Shown in pieces: positions 33,535 through 42,029 of a stretch of DNA of 64,000 nt (its first letter is position 1; every line of letters begins with the position of its first letter). The DNA is taken from contig NZ_JABJRC010000010.1 of assembly GCF_013131805.1 (NCBI RefSeq), positions 241,815 through 305,814 on the forward strand, given 5' to 3'. Below the pieces are notes generated by a model, which worked only from the letters and a program-made list of their open reading frames with translations, did no database searches and was not told the origin of the DNA. The DNA is from Kribbella sandramycini. Its GTDB lineage: Bacteria > Actinomycetota > Actinomycetes > Propionibacteriales > Kribbellaceae. Made by a program: the position numbers and the translations under genes.

Positions 33535-34257
33535 TCAGCCCTCCGACCGCGCTCTGAACGCCTCCAGCGCCTCCGTGTCGGAGTAGTTCGCCAGCAGGTA
33601 CGCCGACACCCACTCATGCCGCCCTGGGTACGCCGACTCCCGCACGACCCGCTCCGCGGCCGCCTCTCGGTCCATGGTCGCCCGGCGCAGTTGGACGCCG
33701 TCCGGCGTGATCAGCGCCCAGCTCGGACCCGGAGCGCCGTACGGCATCCCCACGCTGCCGGCGTTCACCACAGTGCGCCGATCGACCTGCCGGACGAACG
33801 GCATATGCGTATGCCCGCAGACGATGGTGTCGATGTGCTCAGGCACCGTGCTGAGCACCTCCCGCCACCGCCGTACCGAGCTGTCCACCAGCACCACCTC
33901 CTCGTCGTCCCGAGGAGTCGCGTGACAGACCAGCACGTCCCCGATGGTCACGCTGGTCGGCAGACTGCTCAAGAACTCGACCTCCTCCGCCGACAGCTGC
34001 CCAGCAGCCCAAGGACTCACCGCATCCGGCGCCTCACCCTCGAACTCGCCCCGAGCCATCGCCACGGCCTCCCGGTCCGCATTCCCCCGAACCCACACCA
34101 CATCCATCCCCCGAAGCACCCGCAACACCTCCCGCGGCTGCGGCCCACTAACCACATCTCCCGCCACCACAACCACATCCGCACTGGCCTCCGCCAGCAC
34201 GGCCTCCAACGCCGGCAACACCCCATGAACATCCGCCAACACAGCAATACGCCCCAT
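33535..34257 (-). CDS. Calcineurin-like metallophosphoesterase (YfcE/MJ0936 type)
   Basis: A 240-residue enzyme with all family motifs in order: LADVHGVLPALEAVL, VVVAGDVVSG, VRGNADRE, VCHATPRDD and CGHTHMPF. Together they ligate two metals. Homologs are phosphodiesterases of uncertain physiological substrate. The ATG at 34257 follows GGAGGAGA by eight bases, and the longer frame upstream has no support. It lies between the paralog cluster and the LytS kinase on the same strand. Confidence 0.88.
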   Translation of the reverse strand: MGRIAVLADVHGVLPALEAVLAEASADVVVVAGDVVSGPQPREVLRVLRGMDVVWVRGNADREAVAMARGEFEGEAPDAVSPWAAGQLSAEEVEFLSSLPTSVTIGDVLVCHATPRDDEEVVLVDSSVRRWREVLSTVPEHIDTIVCGHTHMPFVRQVDRRTVVNAGSVGMPYGAPGPSWALITPDGVQLRRATMDREAAAERVVRESAYPGRHEWVSAYLLANYSDTEALEAFRARSEG

Positions 34258-34316
34258 CCGGCCAGTCTCCTCCCCGGACCGGCCGCACAGGGCGCCATTA
34301 GCTACGAGCAGACGCT

Positions 34317-35504
34317 TCAGGTGCCCAGCACGAGGTTGGTGTTGAGGCCGATGGGGGTGGCGCGTTCGCAGGCGCCGGTCGTGATGGCGCAGCGGACGAT
34401 CGCCGTCTTGACCTTGTCGATCTCGCCGGGGGGAGTGGCGTAGGCGACGATCAGGATGTGCTGGTCGTCCTCGGCGACGAGGTTCTGGAAGCAGCCCTTC
34501 CACTCGTGCAGCAGCTTGCCGGAGCTCGCGTCCAGCGCCGCGGTCACGCCGGAGCAGTAGCCCTCGCTGTTGCCTTCGACGCCGTAGGCGGTGAGGCCGC
34601 TGGGGTTGAAGCCCTCCACGCGGTAATCACAGGTGCGGAACGCCTGGGTGCCGTCAGGCACGCTGACGACGTGCGTGCAGGTGCCGTCGTCGGTGATCGT
34701 GCCCATCGAGGCGGCAGTAGCGCCGCCGGCGGAGATGGCGGTCGGGGAGACGATGCGCTTCAGCAGCTCCGGCTTCGACTCGCCGGGAGTCCACGTGTAG
34801 AGCTTCCAGGGACCCAGTTCCTTGTCGCTGGCACGGTAGTAGACCTTGCCGTCGACGATGGACAGGACCTGGAGCTCCCAGGCGTCCGGCAGCTTCAGCG
34901 ACTTCAGCGATTCACCGGTCTCGGCGTACACGGTCCCGCCCTTGACGGCCACACCGAGGCTGCTGATGTGTGCGGCTGCGTAGGCCGCCATCGTCTGGTC
35001 CGGCGTGGTGACCAGTGAGGTGACGTTGGGGGTCCGTCGAGGCTCCGCGTCGGAGGTGGTGAGTTTCAGCAACTCGCTGCCGTCACCGTCCGGCTCGTAC
35101 ATGACTACAGCCAGCGTGTCGTTGCCCAGCCTGCCGACCCTGAGCACGGAGCCCTTCCCCGGAACGACCTGCACACCTGCCGAGCCACCGCGAACCTCAC
35201 GACCGACCAGGTGTGGAATCTGCGGGGCGCGCCCTTCGCTCAGCTTGTTGACGTCCACCGTGGTCTTCACCGGTCCCGTAGCGGCAGGAGGTGTATTGGG
35301 TGTGTCGGGGGCGTTCGGCTTGTTGGGGGCGCTGGTGAGGGGTGCGGCTTGGGCGCCGGCGTTGGTTGGCTGGGGGCCCTGGCGGTAGGCGAGGGCAGCG
35401 CCGAGCACTACGGCGGCCACTGCGACCGAGGCCACCAGGGCTACGAGGCGGCCGTTGTTGTTCCGCATCGCGGACTCCTTAGAGAGGGTCGTTCCCGCGC
35501 TCAT
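34317..35504 (-). CDS. Membrane-anchored propeller-like protein, paralog 1 of 3
   Basis: A 395-residue protein. A short cytoplasmic N-terminus is followed by one membrane segment (LVALVASVAVAAVVLGAALA), an Asn/Pro-rich linker, and an extracytoplasmic domain of about 330 residues. The domain has the blade-like repeats LAVVMYEPDG, VTSLVTTPDQTMAAYAAA and VYYRASDKELGPWKLYTW. Conserved cysteines sit near the end (RCAITTGACERATPI). The ATG lies in the stop of paralog 2 (ATGA). Paralog 2 also begins MSA, which supports this start over an internal ATG 12 codons later. No named family is recognised. Confidence 0.75.
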   Translation of the reverse strand: MSAGTTLSKESAMRNNNGRLVALVASVAVAAVVLGAALAYRQGPQPTNAGAQAAPLTSAPNKPNAPDTPNTPPAATGPVKTTVDVNKLSEGRAPQIPHLVGREVRGGSAGVQVVPGKGSVLRVGRLGNDTLAVVMYEPDGDGSELLKLTTSDAEPRRTPNVTSLVTTPDQTMAAYAAAHISSLGVAVKGGTVYAETGESLKSLKLPDAWELQVLSIVDGKVYYRASDKELGPWKLYTWTPGESKPELLKRIVSPTAISAGGATAASMGTITDDGTCTHVVSVPDGTQAFRTCDYRVEGFNPSGLTAYGVEGNSEGYCSGVTAALDASSGKLLHEWKGCFQNLVAEDDQHILIVAYATPPGEIDKVKTAIVRCAITTGACERATPIGLNTNLVLGT

Positions 35505-36535
35505 GAGCCGAGGAGAAGTGGTTCTGGGGACAGGGGCGTCGCCAGCTCGCACTGGCGGGTGGTGATGGTGCAGCGGACGATCGCCCCCGGCGGATTCGGC
35601 TCGTCCTCGCTGCCGGGGCCGGTGTAGGCGACGAAGAGCAGGTGCTGGTCGTCTTCGGCGGTCATGGTCACGAAGCATCCGTCCCACTGGTTGAGCAGCG
35701 TGCCGGTATCCGCCGCGACGGCGGTCGCCCTACTCGAGCAGTTGCTCGCCGGCGTGCCCTCCAGACCGAACCTGACGTCACCGGCGGGCGTGAAACCCTT
35801 CACCTTGCCGTCGGTCGCGACGGTGACCGGGGAAGGCGCGGACCTGATCAGCTGGGACTTCGGCTCACCAGGAGTCCAGGCGTGCAGCCTCCAGGTGGAG
35901 CTCTCGGTGGTGTCGTCCGAAGTCCGGTAGTAGACCTTGCCGTCGGTGTACGCCAGGACTTCGACGTTCCAGCTGTCCGGCAGCTTCAGCGACAGGACGT
36001 GCTCGTCGGTCTCGGCGAAGAGCACGCCGCCCTTGGTGGGTTGGCCGTGGGCGCCGATGCGAGCAGCCGCGTAGGCCGCGGCGCCCTCGTCCGGGGTGGT
36101 GACCAGTGAGGTGACGCCGGGTGTCCGTCGGACGACCTTGCCGAACCGCAGCTTCTGCAGCTCCGAGGTGTAGACGTCCGGGTGGTCGGGCCGCATCACG
36201 ACAGCCAGTGCTTCGTTGTGCAGACGGCCCACCGCGGTCACCGTTCCGGTGCCGTCCACCGTCGCAACGCTGCCGGCTCCAAGGCGGACACTGCGACCGA
36301 CCAGATACGGAATCTGGGGTGTGCGACCGGTCGGGAGCTTGGTGACGTCCAACGTGGTGCTGGCCGGCTTCGGAGTCACAGAGCTGCTCAGCGGTGCGGC
36401 TTCGGCGCCTGCCGCTCCTGGGCTCTGGTTGTAAGCGAGGGCCGCACCGATCGCAACAGCGGCTACTGCGACCGCAGCGACCAGGGCTGCCGGCCGGCCG
36501 CGCTTTCCCTTGGCAACGGGTTCTTCTGCGCTCAT
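35501..36535 (-). CDS. Membrane-anchored propeller-like protein, paralog 2 of 3
   Basis: A 344-residue protein with the same layout as its neighbours. It has a membrane segment (ALVAAVAVAAVAIGAALA), the motif TGRTPQIPYLVGRSV, a blade-like extracytoplasmic domain (VTSLVTTPDEGAAAYAAA, KVYYRTSDDTTESSTWRLHA) and the terminal RCTITTRQCELATPLSPEP. It is about 50 residues shorter than paralog 1. It overlaps both neighbours by ATGA, so all three are translationally coupled. Its last 80 bases are nearly identical to those of paralog 3. Confidence 0.75.
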   Translation of the reverse strand: MSAEEPVAKGKRGRPAALVAAVAVAAVAIGAALAYNQSPGAAGAEAAPLSSSVTPKPASTTLDVTKLPTGRTPQIPYLVGRSVRLGAGSVATVDGTGTVTAVGRLHNEALAVVMRPDHPDVYTSELQKLRFGKVVRRTPGVTSLVTTPDEGAAAYAAARIGAHGQPTKGGVLFAETDEHVLSLKLPDSWNVEVLAYTDGKVYYRTSDDTTESSTWRLHAWTPGEPKSQLIRSAPSPVTVATDGKVKGFTPAGDVRFGLEGTPASNCSSRATAVAADTGTLLNQWDGCFVTMTAEDDQHLLFVAYTGPGSEDEPNPPGAIVRCTITTRQCELATPLSPEPLLLGS

Positions 36536-37644
36536 GAGCTGAGGAGAAGTGGTTCTGGGGACAGGGGGGTGGCCAGCTCGCAGCGGCCGGTGGTGATGGT
36601 GCAGCGGACGACGGCGGAGCGGGACTGCGGACCGGCTTGGTCGTGCCATTCGATGAGGACGTGGTCGTCGTCCTCGGCTACGGCGTTTCGGAGGGAGGGG
36701 CCGAGCCAGGTGCGGCTGACGGTGCCGTCGTTGGCATCCAGGGTGCTGAGGGTGGTTTCGCCGTACGGTCCACCGGCGGTGGGCGGGTAGCCGATGACGA
36801 AGGCGTTGCCGGGGCTGAAGGTGTCCAGGCGGTACTGGCAGGTGCGCCACTTCTGGCGGCTGGTCTCGATATCGGTCACTACCGAGCAGAGGCCGCTGTC
36901 GGTCAAGACAGGCAGCCCGGCCGCCAGTGCGCCGTCGGAGGAGACTGCGACCGGCCGCAGGATCTTGGGCAGCTCGGTGGCCTGGCGGGCATCGACGTCC
37001 CAGCGGTGCAGCGTGGTCACCTCGCCGTCCTCGGGCCGGCTGGCGAGGAAGACCGAGCGGTTCAGAACGGCCAGGACCTCGATGTCGCGGGCGCGCGCGT
37101 GGGTCAGCGTCTGGAGCGTGCCGTCGCTGGTCCGGAAGTAGACCAGCCCGCCGTCGAAGCCGGTGTACCGCCCGCCGGTGGCGAACGCCGACGAGTTGCC
37201 GTCCGCGCTGCTGACCAGGGAGTCGACACCGGGCAGCCGCTTCGAGACGGTGCCGTTGTCCCCGACGATCACCAGGTTGCTGGTGGTCGCGTTGGGGACC
37301 TCCATCGCCAGCGTCGCCGACCACACCTTCGCGACCGCATCGACCGGAGTCGTGCCGGGGAGCCGGACGGCGCCGCCGACGCCGCCGAGCACGGCGCGAC
37401 CGCGGAGGTAGGGGACCTGCGGCGGCCGACCGGTCGGCAGCTTGGTCGCGTCGATCAGGACCTTGGTGGCCACTGGGGACGCCGGGGGCGTCGTCACGGC
37501 CAGCGGGGCAGCGGCCGCGCCGGACCGGTTCTCGGGGCCGCGGGAGCCCGCGAGCAGGCCGCCGCCGACGACAGCAGCGACCGCCACCGCGGCCACCGCC
37601 GCGACCAGCGCCCGGTTCCTGATCGCCACCCGTCCCGTTTCCAT
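36532..37644 (-). CDS. Membrane-anchored propeller-like protein, paralog 3 of 3 (first in operon)
   Basis: A 370-residue protein and the promoter-proximal member of the three. After METGRVAIRNR comes a membrane segment (ALVAAVAAVAVAAVVGGGLL), a Pro/Ala linker, then LPTGRPPQVPYLRGRAV and a blade-like domain. The end, RCTITTGRCELATPLSPEPL, is almost the same as in paralog 2. The conserved cysteine pair in RCTITTGRC suggests a disulphide outside the cell. It is divergent from the Ser/Thr kinase at 37723 across 78 bases. Confidence 0.75.
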   Translation of the reverse strand: METGRVAIRNRALVAAVAAVAVAAVVGGGLLAGSRGPENRSGAAAAPLAVTTPPASPVATKVLIDATKLPTGRPPQVPYLRGRAVLGGVGGAVRLPGTTPVDAVAKVWSATLAMEVPNATTSNLVIVGDNGTVSKRLPGVDSLVSSADGNSSAFATGGRYTGFDGGLVYFRTSDGTLQTLTHARARDIEVLAVLNRSVFLASRPEDGEVTTLHRWDVDARQATELPKILRPVAVSSDGALAAGLPVLTDSGLCSVVTDIETSRQKWRTCQYRLDTFSPGNAFVIGYPPTAGGPYGETTLSTLDANDGTVSRTWLGPSLRNAVAEDDDHVLIEWHDQAGPQSRSAVVRCTITTGRCELATPLSPEPLLLSS

Positions 37645-37659
37645 CCCCGTTGTGACGCA

Positions 37660-37679
37660 CGAACTGCCAGATAAGTTCG
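37660..37679. promoter_or_regulatory. Inverted repeat CGAACT-N8-AGTTCG in a divergent promoter region
   Basis: A perfect 6-base inverted repeat with an 8-base spacer lies between the paralog operon and the kinase gene. A shared operator controlling both directions is plausible, and the regulator is unknown. Confidence 0.4.
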
Positions 37680-37710
37680 AACCGGCGAGTGAGTCGCAGG
37701 AACGATCGAG

Positions 37711-37716
37711 CATAAT
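37711..37716 (+). promoter_or_regulatory. -10 box CATAAT of the Ser/Thr kinase gene
   Basis: CATAAT, one mismatch from TATAAT, ends six bases before the ATG at 37723, so the kinase mRNA is probably leaderless. Confidence 0.55.
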
Positions 37717-37722
37717 GCGTAC

Positions 37723-39144
37723 ATGGACCAGCCAGCGCGGATCGGCCGGTACGCCCTGGTCCGCCGGGTCGGCGCCGGGGGTTTCGCGACCGTTTGGCTG
37801 GCCAGGGACGAGCAGCTGGACGCCGAGGTCGCCGTCAAGATCCTGTCCGACCTGTGGGTCGACGACGCCGACGTCCGCCGCCGGTTCGTTGCCGAGGGCC
37901 GCTTCCTGCGCAAGGTCGACTCGCTGTACGTCGTCGGCGCGCACGACGTCGGCGAGACGGACGACGGCCGCCCGTACCTGGTCCTCACGTACGCCGACGG
38001 CGGCACGCTGGCCGACCGGATCAAGGCCGGCCCGCTGGCGATGGACGACGCGGTCCGCATCATCACCGAAGTCGGTAAGGGCCTTAAGCACCTGCACAGC
38101 CGCGGCGTCCTGCATCGGGACGTCAAACCGGCCAACGTGCTCTTCCGGACGGTCTCGGGCACCGAGCGGGCCATGCTCGGCGACCTCGGCCTGGGCAAAG
38201 CCGTCCAGGACGTGTCGCAGCTGACCATGCCCGGCGGCACTCCGGCGTACGTCGCCCCCGAACAGGTGCTCGGCGAGCGGCTGGACCACCGTGCCGACCT
38301 CTACTCCCTCGGTGCGGTCGCGTACGCCGCTTTCACCGGCCAGGCGCCGCATGGGGTGAACAGCCTGGGCGCGGTGATGCACATCGACAAGCCGCCGCCC
38401 TCGATGACCACTCTGCGCTCCGACGTCCCGGATGCGGTGGACGCCGTCGTCCGGCGGGCTCTCGAGCCAGACCGGGACAAGCGCTGGCAAGACCTGGACA
38501 GCTTCCTCAATGCGCTCCGAGAGGCGCATCTGACCGGTGAGATCCCTGCGGGCCTCGTACCGGCCGCAGATCTGACCCCCGCGACACCGAACCCTGGCGG
38601 CGTCGACCAGGCGACTGCGCTGTCGAGTGCGAACCAGCTGACGCAGCCGACGGCCAAGCGGGGGGCCCGTGGTCGGGTGATCGCGCTGGTGCTGGCGGTC
38701 CTGCTCGCCGCCGGTGGCGGCTACGGCGGCTACCAGTTCGTGCTGGCCCGGCCGATGCAGGTGTCGTACCAGCAGTTCTCTGTCGAGGTCCCCCGAGCGT
38801 GGTCGCAGCAGGCGGAGAACGCGGACGGTCCGCGGCTGCTGGTCAGCACGGACACAGCGAACTGGCAGACCTCACCGACGGCCGACGGCGTCTTCATCGA
38901 GCTCGTCAAGGAGAGCAAGCTGCCGACTGCGCCGAAACCGCCGCCTGGCTGTACCGGAGGTACGCCGGACGGCGGCAGCTCGAACGGCCAGCAGCTCGCG
39001 ACTTTCCGCTACAGCTGCGCCGGGCACTCGGTCGACGAGCAGTACCGGCAGATCGACGGGTCCACGTTGCTGCACATCCAGGTGCGCGACGAGAACCCGA
39101 CGACCCGCTCGAAGGTGATCAGCACCGTCAAGTACACGCCTTAG
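37723..39144 (+). CDS. Membrane Ser/Thr protein kinase (Hanks/PknB type)
   Basis: A 473-residue receptor kinase. The catalytic domain (about residues 7-270) has the glycine loop GAGGFATV, the ATP lysine Lys39 in EVAVKIL, the catalytic Asp133 in HRDVKPAN, Asp154 in GDLGLGK (DLG instead of DFG) and the APE-type Glu180. A juxtamembrane linker leads to one membrane segment near 319-340 (VIALVLAVLLAAGGGYGGY). An extracytoplasmic domain of about 130 residues with two cysteines follows. No PASTA repeats are present. It is divergent from three coupled extracytoplasmic paralogs that may supply or sense its signal. Its stop interlocks with the convergent gene. Confidence 0.93.
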   Translation: MDQPARIGRYALVRRVGAGGFATVWLARDEQLDAEVAVKILSDLWVDDADVRRRFVAEGRFLRKVDSLYVVGAHDVGETDDGRPYLVLTYADGGTLADRIKAGPLAMDDAVRIITEVGKGLKHLHSRGVLHRDVKPANVLFRTVSGTERAMLGDLGLGKAVQDVSQLTMPGGTPAYVAPEQVLGERLDHRADLYSLGAVAYAAFTGQAPHGVNSLGAVMHIDKPPPSMTTLRSDVPDAVDAVVRRALEPDRDKRWQDLDSFLNALREAHLTGEIPAGLVPAADLTPATPNPGGVDQATALSSANQLTQPTAKRGARGRVIALVLAVLLAAGGGYGGYQFVLARPMQVSYQQFSVEVPRAWSQQAENADGPRLLVSTDTANWQTSPTADGVFIELVKESKLPTAPKPPPGCTGGTPDGGSSNGQQLATFRYSCAGHSVDEQYRQIDGSTLLHIQVRDENPTTRSKVISTVKYTP

Positions 39145-40079
39145 GGCACGAGGGCCGTCAGCGACGAGATCGACGCCTTGTGCAGCCGCGGGATCACGTT
39201 GAGCGTGTTCGGGTCCGGCGCGTAGAGGTGTGAGCCCGACTCGTAGACGAGGTACGCCGTCCCGTTGTACTCGGTGATGCCCTCCGTCATGCTCGGCGCC
39301 CGGAAGCAGCTGAGCTGTGCGGCGTCCAGGTCCTTCTGGCCGCGCTTCACGACGTACAGGTTGCTGCGGTTGGAACGCCCGTACGACGTGCTGTAGATGA
39401 AGTGGTTCGCGGTGACGGTCAGACCCTGCGTCTTGGTCGGCACCTCCCAGCCACCGGCGACTGTGGTCAGTGTGCCGTCGGTGGCGACCTTGTACTCGTA
39501 CATGGTGCCCCGGCCGGTCTCGTTGAAGGAGCCGGCCCACAGCGAGTCGCCGTAGCTGCCGATGAAGGAGGCACCGGCGACATCGCGCGCTGTGCCGACC
39601 TGCGTCAGGTACGGCGTACCGGCGGCCTTCAGCGCGTCCCGGAGCGCAGTCAGGCTGTACTTGCGGATGCTGCTGCCGGCGCCGGATACGAATGCCCAGC
39701 CCTTGGTGACGGTGATGCCACCGACATGCGACTCGGCAACGGCCACTACGCCGACAGTGGTGCCGGTGGCCGGGTCGATGCCGTAGATCTGCGAGTCGGC
39801 GCCGTCACGGTAGGAGGTGACCAGCAGCAGGTTCTTGCCGGAGCCGTCCCAGTTGTACCAAGTGGCGGCGCCTTGCGGCGTGTGCGTGCTGAGGTTGGGG
39901 ATGCTGACGCTGTTGCTGAACCGGGCGTCGTACTTCTTGGACGCCGACGGCCCGTCGTAGAACGTCGAGCCGCCGGTCGTGGCGGTGTCGCAGGTGATCG
40001 CGGCCTGCGCGGGCAGCGCCGCGGTCGCGGTCAGAGTGGTTGTGGTGAGGAGCAGTGCGGTGAACATCGGGCGGAGCAT
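39141..40079 (-). CDS. Secreted propeller-like protein of unknown function
   Basis: A 312-residue exported protein. The signal peptide ends near LPAQAA. The mature part consists of successive beta-blade-like units, for example LLLVTSYRDGADSQIYGIDP, GGITVTKGWAFVSG, SFIGSYGDSLWAGSFNET, HFIYSTSYGRSNRSNLYVVK and EYNGTAYLVYESGSHLYAP. It resembles secreted YVTN/quinoprotein-like proteins but has no catalytic motif I can name. The stop shares TTAG (39141-39144) with the kinase stop. It has its own upstream region and no operon partner. Confidence 0.75.
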   Translation of the reverse strand: MLRPMFTALLLTTTTLTATAALPAQAAITCDTATTGGSTFYDGPSASKKYDARFSNSVSIPNLSTHTPQGAATWYNWDGSGKNLLLVTSYRDGADSQIYGIDPATGTTVGVVAVAESHVGGITVTKGWAFVSGAGSSIRKYSLTALRDALKAAGTPYLTQVGTARDVAGASFIGSYGDSLWAGSFNETGRGTMYEYKVATDGTLTTVAGGWEVPTKTQGLTVTANHFIYSTSYGRSNRSNLYVVKRGQKDLDAAQLSCFRAPSMTEGITEYNGTAYLVYESGSHLYAPDPNTLNVIPRLHKASISSLTALVP

Positions 40080-40160
40080 GCGGATCCTCTTCCGTGGGGC
40101 GGAAACTTACGGCGACTCACCTTATGCGGTCATCCACTCACCTTGAACCCGTCGCGTGTC

Positions 40161-40166
40161 TAGGGT
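40161..40166 (+). promoter_or_regulatory. -10 box TAGGGT
   Basis: TAGGGT ends seven bases before the GTG at 40174 and therefore favours that start over the in-frame GTG at 40156, which precedes the box. Confidence 0.45.
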
Positions 40167-40173
40167 TCGCTGC

Positions 40174-42024
40174 GTGCTGCTACGCGTTCTGACGATGACT
40201 CTGCTGGCCGGTGCGCTCGCCGTCCCCACCCAAGCCCAGGCAGCCGACCCGACGCCGTGCACCGGGGTCAAGGTCGGCCCGGCGCAGGAGGTGGTCTCCA
40301 ACGCCACCCGCCGCGGGCTCGGTCTTGAGGGCTGGGCGGACACGGCGTACGGCGTCCTGTCCGCCGGCGGCGGTAAGTACGACTTCCTGGCGGTCGCTGC
40401 GCTCGTCCCCAAGGAGGGGAAGAACCAGAGCATCGCGGTCACCAAGGGCACGCTCGACAACCCGGTGTCGGACGGCGTCAGCCAGCTCGCACCTGTGGTC
40501 GGTCTGCCCGCCGGTTACGACTACGGCGGTGGCGGGCCGGTCTACCGGGATGCGGCGTCCGGAATCATCCTGCAGATGCTGCACCTGGAGCAGAGCACAC
40601 CAGGCGGGTTCTACTCGACGCTGCACCTCGGCCGCTTCGACCCGGCGACCAAACGGACGACGTACCTCGGTCCGCTGGCCGCACCGCGCGCAACCAAGGA
40701 CCAGGTCGCAGCTCTGCGTGCAGCGGCGGACATGGGCACACCGGCCTTCACTGCCCGAGACGGCTACCTCTACGTGCATTTCCCGGACTACTTCATCCCG
40801 GCCGGCGGCGGATACGGCAGTACGGCGTTGTCCGTCGCCCGGGCACCGCTGGCCGACGTACTGAGCGCTGCGGCCGACAAGCGGGTCGTGCCGTGGCACA
40901 AGTACCTCGACGGCCGGTGGGACTCGCCAGCTGTGGGAGGCGCGTCATCCGACGTCCGGCCGGGGGAGCGGGGCGCTTGGCACCCCAACGTCGTCCGGAC
41001 CGCCGGCGGCGGCTCGCTGCTCGTTCAGGGCGTCTCTCCGAACGAGTTCGTCTTGTCCAACTCGTCCGACGGCATCCTGTCTTGGTCGGCTGCAGTGCCG
41101 TTGTTTCGCGACCCAGACAAGTTCAACGCCTACCCGACCGTGGTCGGGACCGGTGCGGACCCGGCGGTCGTGGGCAACGAGTTCTACGTCTACTACCTGC
41201 AGTGGAACACCATGAACCAGGACTGGACGACCGCACAGATGATGCGTCGGCTGGTCAGCTGCACCGGCGGAATCGAACAGGGCCTCACAGCGCTGGTCCG
41301 CTCCGACAACGGCAGTCGGCATCGAGTCACGACTGCACCGGTGACAGAGCGCGGTTTCTACCCAACTCGCACCTGGATGCTCGAGTCCGGCAGCAAACCC
41401 GGCACAGTGCCGGTCTACAGCTGCCGCAGCGGCGCACAGGACCAGTTCGTCTCCACCAACGCCGACTGTGAAGGCACGAGCTTCCTGCAGACACTCGGCT
41501 GGATCTACGCCGCACCGCCGTCCGCGCCCTCAGTCGCTCTCTACCGCTGTCATGTGCCTGGTCTCGACGACCACTACCTCTCGACCGACACCGGATGCGA
41601 GAACAGCAAGGCCATCAACGAGTCCCGGGTCGGCTACGCGCTCAGTACGACGCGAGTCGCGTTCTCCCGGTTCTTCAACGGCTCCGAACGCTGGGTGACC
41701 AGTGGAGCGGTCACTTCGGCCTATGCAGCGCAGAAACGCTGGTTCATCGAAGGAACCCAGCAGCCCGGCACCGCAGCGCTCTACGGCTGCTCCTACGGCA
41801 TTCCGAACGGCACCAACCACTTCATCTCCGTCGATGCCGGATGTGAAGGCCAGACCCGGTTGCGGACCGAGGGCTGGATCCACGCCAGCCCCAGCGGCGC
41901 AGCGACGACTCCGCTGTACCGGTGCTACCTGCCGTCGACGTACGACCACTTCCTCGGCGGCGCCGACTGTGACGGAGTCGGCGGCGCTCGGCGTGAAGGG
42001 CTGATGGGATACGTCGTACCGTAG
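40174..42024 (+). CDS. Secreted protein with duplicated C-terminal cysteine-rich lectin-like repeats
   Basis: A 616-residue exported protein with a signal peptide ending near PTQAQAA. The first 370 residues have a glycosidase-like five-bladed propeller appearance (YDFLAVAALVP, VYRDAASGIILQMLHLE, GYLYVHFPDYFIP). The C-terminal 245 residues contain two copies of a unit of about 120 residues. Each copy has a PGT..(V/L)Y.C segment, a D(H/Q)F.S...GCEG segment and GWI.A. This pattern resembles DUF5648-type repeats found on secreted carbohydrate-active proteins. Substrate and activity are not readable from sequence. Confidence 0.72.
   Translation: MLLRVLTMTLLAGALAVPTQAQAADPTPCTGVKVGPAQEVVSNATRRGLGLEGWADTAYGVLSAGGGKYDFLAVAALVPKEGKNQSIAVTKGTLDNPVSDGVSQLAPVVGLPAGYDYGGGGPVYRDAASGIILQMLHLEQSTPGGFYSTLHLGRFDPATKRTTYLGPLAAPRATKDQVAALRAAADMGTPAFTARDGYLYVHFPDYFIPAGGGYGSTALSVARAPLADVLSAAADKRVVPWHKYLDGRWDSPAVGGASSDVRPGERGAWHPNVVRTAGGGSLLVQGVSPNEFVLSNSSDGILSWSAAVPLFRDPDKFNAYPTVVGTGADPAVVGNEFYVYYLQWNTMNQDWTTAQMMRRLVSCTGGIEQGLTALVRSDNGSRHRVTTAPVTERGFYPTRTWMLESGSKPGTVPVYSCRSGAQDQFVSTNADCEGTSFLQTLGWIYAAPPSAPSVALYRCHVPGLDDHYLSTDTGCENSKAINESRVGYALSTTRVAFSRFFNGSERWVTSGAVTSAYAAQKRWFIEGTQQPGTAALYGCSYGIPNGTNHFISVDAGCEGQTRLRTEGWIHASPSGAATTPLYRCYLPSTYDHFLGGADCDGVGGARREGLMGYVVP
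42017..42022 (+). promoter_or_regulatory. -10 box TACCGT before the M20 peptidase gene
   Basis: TACCGT ends seven bases before the ATG at 42030 and overlaps the stop codon of the preceding gene. It fits the leaderless pattern of the window. Confidence 0.4.
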
Positions 42025-42029
42025 GCGGC

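Noticed and set aside
37674..37692. LexA-type box near TCGAACCGGCGAGTGA
   Set aside because: Only the left half fits the actinobacterial consensus TCGAAC-N4-GTTCGA; the right half has too many mismatches.
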